Part shown: positions 14,195 through 17,723 of the stretch, in pieces
Position numbering within the stretch: position 1 is the stretch's first letter
Layout: every line of letters begins with the position of its first letter
Assembly: GCA_019689515.1 (NCBI GenBank)
Contig: JADGHI010000022.1
Coordinates: 1-17,723, forward strand
Length of the DNA stretch: 17,723 bases
Direction of reading: 5' to 3'
Origin: Acetobacteraceae bacterium
Lineage (GTDB): Bacteria; Pseudomonadota; Alphaproteobacteria; Acetobacterales; Acetobacteraceae
Translations under genes and position numbers: made by a program
The notes under the pieces: generated by a model
What the model saw: only the letters and a program-made list of their open reading frames with translations
Told to the model about the DNA's origin: nothing
Databases searched by the model: none

Positions 14195-15424
14195 GTGGAT
14201 TTCGCCTATTCCGAGAAGGTCGAGGCACTGCGCGCGCGGCTGCTCGCCTTCATGGACGAGCACATCTATCCGAACGAGCCAGTCTATCACGCCCAGCAGG
14301 CGGCGATGACGGACCGCTGGCAGCCGGTGCCGATCGTCGAGGAGCTGAAGGCGAAGGCGCGCGCCGCCGGCCTGTGGAACCTTTTCCTGCCGCATTCGGA
14401 TCGCGGCGCGGGGCTCACCAACCTCGAATATGCCCCGCTCGCCGAGATCATGGGCCGCGTGCACTGGGCGAGCGAGGTGTTCAACTGCTCCGCGCCCGAC
14501 ACCGGCAACATGGAGACGATCGAGCGCTACGGCACCGAGGAGCAGAAGCGGCAATGGCTCGAGCCGCTGCTCGCTGGCGAGATCCGCTCCTGCTTCGCGA
14601 TGACCGAGCCGGATGTGGCGTCCTCCGACGCCACGAACATCCAGACGCGCATCATGCGCGACGGCGACCACTACGTGATCAATGGCCGGAAGTGGTTCTC
14701 CTCCGGCGCCGGCGATCCGCGCTGCAAGATCTTCATCGTCATGGGCAAGACCGATCCGGACAACCCGGACCGGTACCGCCAGCAGTCCATGATCCTGGTG
14801 CCGCGTGACACGCCGGGGCTGACGATCAAGCGCATGCTGCCGATCTTCGGCTTCGACGACGCGCCGCACGGCCATGCGGAGGTGATCTTCGAGAACGTCC
14901 GCGTGCCGGCCTCGAACATCCTGCTCGGCGAGGGCAGGGGCTTCGAGATCGCGCAGGGCCGCCTCGGCCCGGGGCGCATCCACCACTGCATGCGCGCGAT
15001 CGGCATGGCCGAGCGGGCGCTGGAGAAGATGTGCCGCCGCGCGCTGGAGCGGAAGCCCTTCGGCAAGCCGCTCGCCGACCAGGGCGTGATGCGCGAGCGC
15101 ATCGCGCAGTCGCGCATCATGATTGATCAGGCGCGGCTCCTGGTGCTGCACGCGGCCTGGCGGATGGACACCGTCGGCAACAAGGTGGCGCGGCGCGAGA
15201 TCGCGGAGATCAAGGTCGCTGTGCCGGCCATGGCCTGCCAGGTAGTGGACTGGGCGATCCAGGCGCATGGCGGCGGCGGCGTGACCGACGACTTCGGGCT
15301 CGCCCAGATGTACAAATACGCGCGCACGCTGCGCATCGTGGACGGACCCGACGAGGTCCACCGCGACCAGCTCGCGCGGCTCGAGATCAACAAGTACCGT
15401 CCGCCGAGGAACACGCCCGCATGA
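14195..15424 (+). CDS. Acyl-CoA dehydrogenase family protein, ACAD10/ACAD11 (LvaC) type
   Basis: A 409-residue FAD-dependent protein with the ACAD layout: helical N-terminus, CFAMTEPDVASSDATNIQ (133-150) for flavin/substrate contact, NGRKWFSSGAG (163-173), and the C-terminal helices with GRIHHCMRAIGMAERAL (260-276) and QAHGGGGVTDDF (357-368). The stretch RIVDGPDEVHR (380-390) is the hallmark of ACAD10/11-like enzymes; D383 stands where classical ACADs have the catalytic glutamate of the YEGT motif. Members of this branch convert 4-phosphoacyl-CoA to enoyl-CoA rather than simply dehydrogenate. I start it at GTG 14195 because GGGAGGGA lies just upstream and the preceding frame is non-coding in character. 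Its stop overlaps the SDR start by four bases (ATGA). The kinase two genes on supports this role. Confidence 0.9.
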   Translation: MDFAYSEKVEALRARLLAFMDEHIYPNEPVYHAQQAAMTDRWQPVPIVEELKAKARAAGLWNLFLPHSDRGAGLTNLEYAPLAEIMGRVHWASEVFNCSAPDTGNMETIERYGTEEQKRQWLEPLLAGEIRSCFAMTEPDVASSDATNIQTRIMRDGDHYVINGRKWFSSGAGDPRCKIFIVMGKTDPDNPDRYRQQSMILVPRDTPGLTIKRMLPIFGFDDAPHGHAEVIFENVRVPASNILLGEGRGFEIAQGRLGPGRIHHCMRAIGMAERALEKMCRRALERKPFGKPLADQGVMRERIAQSRIMIDQARLLVLHAAWRMDTVGNKVARREIAEIKVAVPAMACQVVDWAIQAHGGGGVTDDFGLAQMYKYARTLRIVDGPDEVHRDQLARLEINKYRPPRNTPA

Positions 15425-16224
15425 CTTCGAGAAGCCTGGAAGGCACCCTGTTCGACCTCTCTGGCAAGGTCGCCGTCGTCACCGGCGGCTCCAAGGGCAT
15501 CGGCCGCGCGATCTGCGAGCGGCTGGCGCAGCACGGCGCGAAGGTCGTCGTCTCCTCCCGCAAGCTCGATGTGTGCGAGCAGGTGGCGGAGGGGATCCGC
15601 GCGCGCGGTGGCGAGGCCGTGGCGCAGGCCTGCCACATCGGCCGGAAAGAGGACCTGCGGGCGCTGGTGGACGAGACCACGAAGCGCTGGGGCCGGATCG
15701 ACATCCTGGTCTGCAACGCCGCGGTGAACCCCTATTACGGCCCCTCCATCGGCATCTCCGACGAGGCCTTCGACCGCATCATGGCCTCGAACATCAAGAG
15801 CAATCTCTGGCTCTGCAACATGGTGTTCCCGGGGATGGCGGAGCGCGGCGGCGGATCGGCGATCATCGTCTCCTCGATCGGCGGGTTCCGCGGCTCCACC
15901 ACGCTCGGCGCCTACGCGATCTCGAAGGCGGCGGACATGCAGCTCGCGCGTAACCTCGCCTGCGAGTGGGGGCCGAAGGGCATCCGCGTGAACTGCATCG
16001 CGCCTGGCCTGGTGCGCACGGACTTCGCCCGCGCTCTGTGGGAGAACCCGGAGAACGCGAAGAAGCGCATACGCGAGACGCCGCTCAAGCGCCTCGGCGA
16101 GCCGGACGACATCGCCGGCGCCGCGGTGTTCCTCGCCGGTCCGTCGAGCGCCTTCATGACGGGACAGACCATCGTGGTGGATGGCGGCGTGCTCGCCGGG
16201 CAGCCGCCAGCCTCCGACGACTGA
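15421..16224 (+). CDS. Short-chain dehydrogenase/reductase (SDR), classical type
   Basis: A 267-residue classical SDR. The cofactor motif is TGGSKGIG (21-28); SSRK (45-48) at the end of the second strand is compatible with NADP(H). Other marks are NAA (99-101), N124, and the catalytic S152, Y165 and K169 (AYAISKA). The C-terminus has the family's VNCIAPGLVRTDF and TIVVDGG. The start overlaps the stop of the acyl-CoA dehydrogenase gene (ATGA) and the kinase gene begins seven bases after its stop. In the lva pathway of Pseudomonas putida an SDR (LvaD) reduces 4-oxoacyl-CoA to 4-hydroxyacyl-CoA before the kinase acts; the same step is the simplest inference here. Fold certain, substrate inferred. 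Confidence 0.92.
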   Translation: MTSRSLEGTLFDLSGKVAVVTGGSKGIGRAICERLAQHGAKVVVSSRKLDVCEQVAEGIRARGGEAVAQACHIGRKEDLRALVDETTKRWGRIDILVCNAAVNPYYGPSIGISDEAFDRIMASNIKSNLWLCNMVFPGMAERGGGSAIIVSSIGGFRGSTTLGAYAISKAADMQLARNLACEWGPKGIRVNCIAPGLVRTDFARALWENPENAKKRIRETPLKRLGEPDDIAGAAVFLAGPSSAFMTGQTIVVDGGVLAGQPPASDD

Positions 16225-16231
16225 GGCAGTC

Positions 16232-17311
16232 ATGGGCGCGACGGCGGCCACCGGGGGCGTTCCCGCGCTCGTCCCGGTGCTGCCGAACCACCGCTTCGAC
16301 GAGGCGGCGCTGGTGCGCTACCTCGCCGGGCGGCTGCCCGGTTTCGAGGGGGGCAGACCGGTCACCGTGCGCCAGTTCCAGGGTGGCCAGTCCAACCCGA
16401 CCTTCCATGTGCAGACCGAAGCCGGCGCCTACGTCCTGCGCAAGAAGCCGCCCGGGAAGCTGCTGCCGAGCGCACATGCGGTGGAACGCGAGTACCGCGT
16501 CCTCAGCGCGCTCCAGGACAGCGGGGTGCCGGTGCCGCGCACGCGGCTGCTCTGCGAGGACCCCTCGGTCATCGGCACGCCCTTCTTCGTGATGGACCAT
16601 GTGCCGGGCCGCGTCTTCGCTGACCGCGTGATGAAGCCCGCGACGGCGGCGGAGCGCGCGGCGGTGTACGAGGATATGGCGAGGGTCCTCGCCGCGCTGC
16701 ACCGCGTGGACTGGCGCGCGGCGGGTCTCGAGGGCTTCGGCCGGCCGGAGCGCTACATGGCGCGCCAGGTGGAGCGCTGGACGAAGCAGTGGGAGGCCTC
16801 GAAGGTCGAGGAGATGCCGGCGATGGACCGCCTCATCGCCTGGCTGCCCGCCCACCTGCCGGAGGAGGATGAGGCCGCCATCGCGCATGGCGACTTCCGC
16901 CTCGGCAACCTGATCCTGCACCCGACGGAGCCGCGCATCGTCGCGGTGCTCGACTGGGAGCTCTGCACCATCGGTCATCCGCTGGCCGATCTCGGCTACA
17001 CCTGCCTCACCTACCACATCGCGCCGGGGCCGGACGGCATCGCCGGCACCCTGGGCACCGACCTCGCCGGCACCGGGATCCCGACGGAGCGCGAATTCGT
17101 TGCCCGCTACTGCGCCCACGCCCGGCGGGCCGTGCCGGAGAGGCTCGACGTCTTCGTCGCCTTCTCGATGTTCCGCCTCGCCGCGATCGTCGCCGGCGTG
17201 TGGCGCCGCGCGCTGGACGGCAACGCCGCGGACCCGAGCGCGATCGGCTACCGCGACCGTTACCGGGGCCTCGCGGAGCGCGCCTGGGAGATCGCGCAGG
17301 CGATGGGATAG
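16232..17311 (+). CDS. APH-fold phosphotransferase, ACAD10/11 N-domain (LvaA) type
   Basis: A 359-residue kinase of the aminoglycoside-phosphotransferase/choline-kinase fold. FQGGQSNPTFHV (49-60) is the nucleotide loop, YVLRKKPPGKLLPSAHAVEREY (67-88) holds the ATP-binding lysine (K71 or K72) and glutamate and is characteristic of the ACAD10/11-type kinase domain. The catalytic loop is HGDFRLGN (219-226, D221 and N226) and the metal Asp is D241 in AVLDWE. It is not expected to give antibiotic resistance; relatives phosphorylate the 4-hydroxyl of 4-hydroxyacyl-CoA. ATG at 16232 follows a GAGG site and lies seven bases after the SDR stop. The small LvaB-type partner known for LvaA is not visible here. 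It would supply the phosphorylated substrate for the ACAD. Confidence 0.9.
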   Translation: MGATAATGGVPALVPVLPNHRFDEAALVRYLAGRLPGFEGGRPVTVRQFQGGQSNPTFHVQTEAGAYVLRKKPPGKLLPSAHAVEREYRVLSALQDSGVPVPRTRLLCEDPSVIGTPFFVMDHVPGRVFADRVMKPATAAERAAVYEDMARVLAALHRVDWRAAGLEGFGRPERYMARQVERWTKQWEASKVEEMPAMDRLIAWLPAHLPEEDEAAIAHGDFRLGNLILHPTEPRIVAVLDWELCTIGHPLADLGYTCLTYHIAPGPDGIAGTLGTDLAGTGIPTEREFVARYCAHARRAVPERLDVFVAFSMFRLAAIVAGVWRRALDGNAADPSAIGYRDRYRGLAERAWEIAQAMG

Positions 17312-17327
17312 GAAGGGGAGGACGCGC

Positions 17328-17723
17328 ATGGCCCCCACACGACGCGGGATGATGCTGGCCGCGGCCGCCGGCGGTGGCACGCTCGCCGGGGGCCGGCGCA
17401 GTGCCTCGGCGCAGTCCTGGCCGGCGGCGCGTCCAATCCGCCTGATCGTGCCCTTCGCGCCGGGCGGCACCACCGACATCCTCGGCCGCCTGGCCGCCGA
17501 AGGAATCGGGCAGCGGATCGGCCAGACCGTGCTGGTCGAGAACCTCTCCGGCGCCACCGGCAACATCGGCGCCGCTGCGGCGGTGCGGGCGGCGCCGGAC
17601 GGCTACACGCTGCTGATCGGCACGCCCGGTCCGCTCGCGGCGAACCGCTTCCTGCACCGCTCCATGCCCTTCGATCCCGACAAAGCCTTCGTGGCCGTCG
17701 GCCTGATCGCGGTGGTGCCGAAC
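17328..17723 (+). CDS. Bug/TctC family binding protein, truncated by the window end
   Basis: The first 132 residues of a Bug protein; the frame stays open to the last base, so roughly 190 residues are missing by comparison with the family. The N-terminus has TRRGMML (4-10), Tat-like, an alanine/glycine-rich stretch and a SASAQ cleavage site (25-29). The mature part shows RPIRLIVPFAPGGTTDILGR (35-54), the carboxylate-binding signature, then VLVENLSGATGNIG and APDGYTLLIGTP. GGGGAGGA lies just before the ATG, 16 bases after the kinase gene, so it belongs to the same operon. It most likely captures the oxo- or hydroxy-carboxylate degraded by the upstream enzymes; that link is inference. Confidence 0.9.
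   Translation, partial: MAPTRRGMMLAAAAGGGTLAGGRRSASAQSWPAARPIRLIVPFAPGGTTDILGRLAAEGIGQRIGQTVLVENLSGATGNIGAAAAVRAAPDGYTLLIGTPGPLAANRFLHRSMPFDPDKAFVAVGLIAVVPN

Noticed and set aside
16232..17311. Aminoglycoside resistance kinase.
   Set aside because: The HGDFRLGN loop shows only the shared fold. The lysine region and the ACAD/SDR neighbours fit the ACAD10/11-type kinase much better.

Overview
The window is a very GC-rich stretch of bacterial chromosome. Codons end mostly in G or C, Shine-Dalgarno sites are strong GGAGG types, and there are two Bug/TctC extracytoplasmic binding proteins. Together with dense small catabolic operons this suggests an alphaproteobacterium of the Acetobacteraceae (Roseomonas-like) or a close relative. 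That assignment is inferred from style, not from a marker gene. I see no rRNA, tRNA, CRISPR array, insertion sequence or phage gene. The region looks like a chromosomal patchwork of short catabolic transcription units.

Layout, left to right. (1) 67-1286, minus: a PaaI-type thioesterase overlapping an enoyl-CoA hydratase-fold protein; a C-rich tract at the left edge forms a G-quadruplex motif on the minus strand. (2) 1417-2607, plus: a class III (CaiB/BaiF) CoA transferase, divergent from unit 1. (3) 2636-4389, minus: RidA-like protein, then a TauD/TfdA dioxygenase and a small cupin; the last two probably have their own promoter. (4) 4505-8745, plus, divergent from unit 3: M28 metallopeptidase, Bug binding protein, M81 (MlrC-like) metallopeptidase. 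(5) 8746-9100: about 355 bases with no convincing gene, only one weak small ORF and a hairpin. (6) 9101-11145, minus: MoxR-type AAA+ ATPase and CoxE-like vWA protein. (7) 11351-13613, plus: a two-subunit thiamine-diphosphate decarboxylase (sulfopyruvate/phosphonopyruvate decarboxylase-like) and a ketopantoate-reductase-like enzyme behind a 15-bp perfect inverted repeat. (8) 13634-14008, minus: a stand-alone receiver domain lacking its phosphoacceptor. (9) 14195 to the right edge, plus: acyl-CoA dehydrogenase, SDR, APH-fold kinase and a Bug protein cut off by the window end.

How the genes may work together. Unit 9 is the most informative. An APH-fold kinase beside an acyl-CoA dehydrogenase of the ACAD10/11 type and an SDR is the split bacterial form of the human ACAD10/ACAD11 fusion. 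It parallels the lva (levulinate) genes, where a 4-hydroxyacyl-CoA is phosphorylated and then loses phosphate to give an enoyl-CoA. The following Bug gene suggests the substrate is an imported oxo- or hydroxy-carboxylate. Units 3 and 4 look like a divergent locus for uptake and hydrolysis of an amide- or peptide-like compound plus oxidation of a product; the substrate is unknown. Several proteins keep their fold but have changed key residues: H287 for the catalytic Glu in the M28 peptidase, S107 for the RidA arginine, A52 for the receiver Asp, and both catalytic Glu positions in the enoyl-CoA hydratase-like protein.
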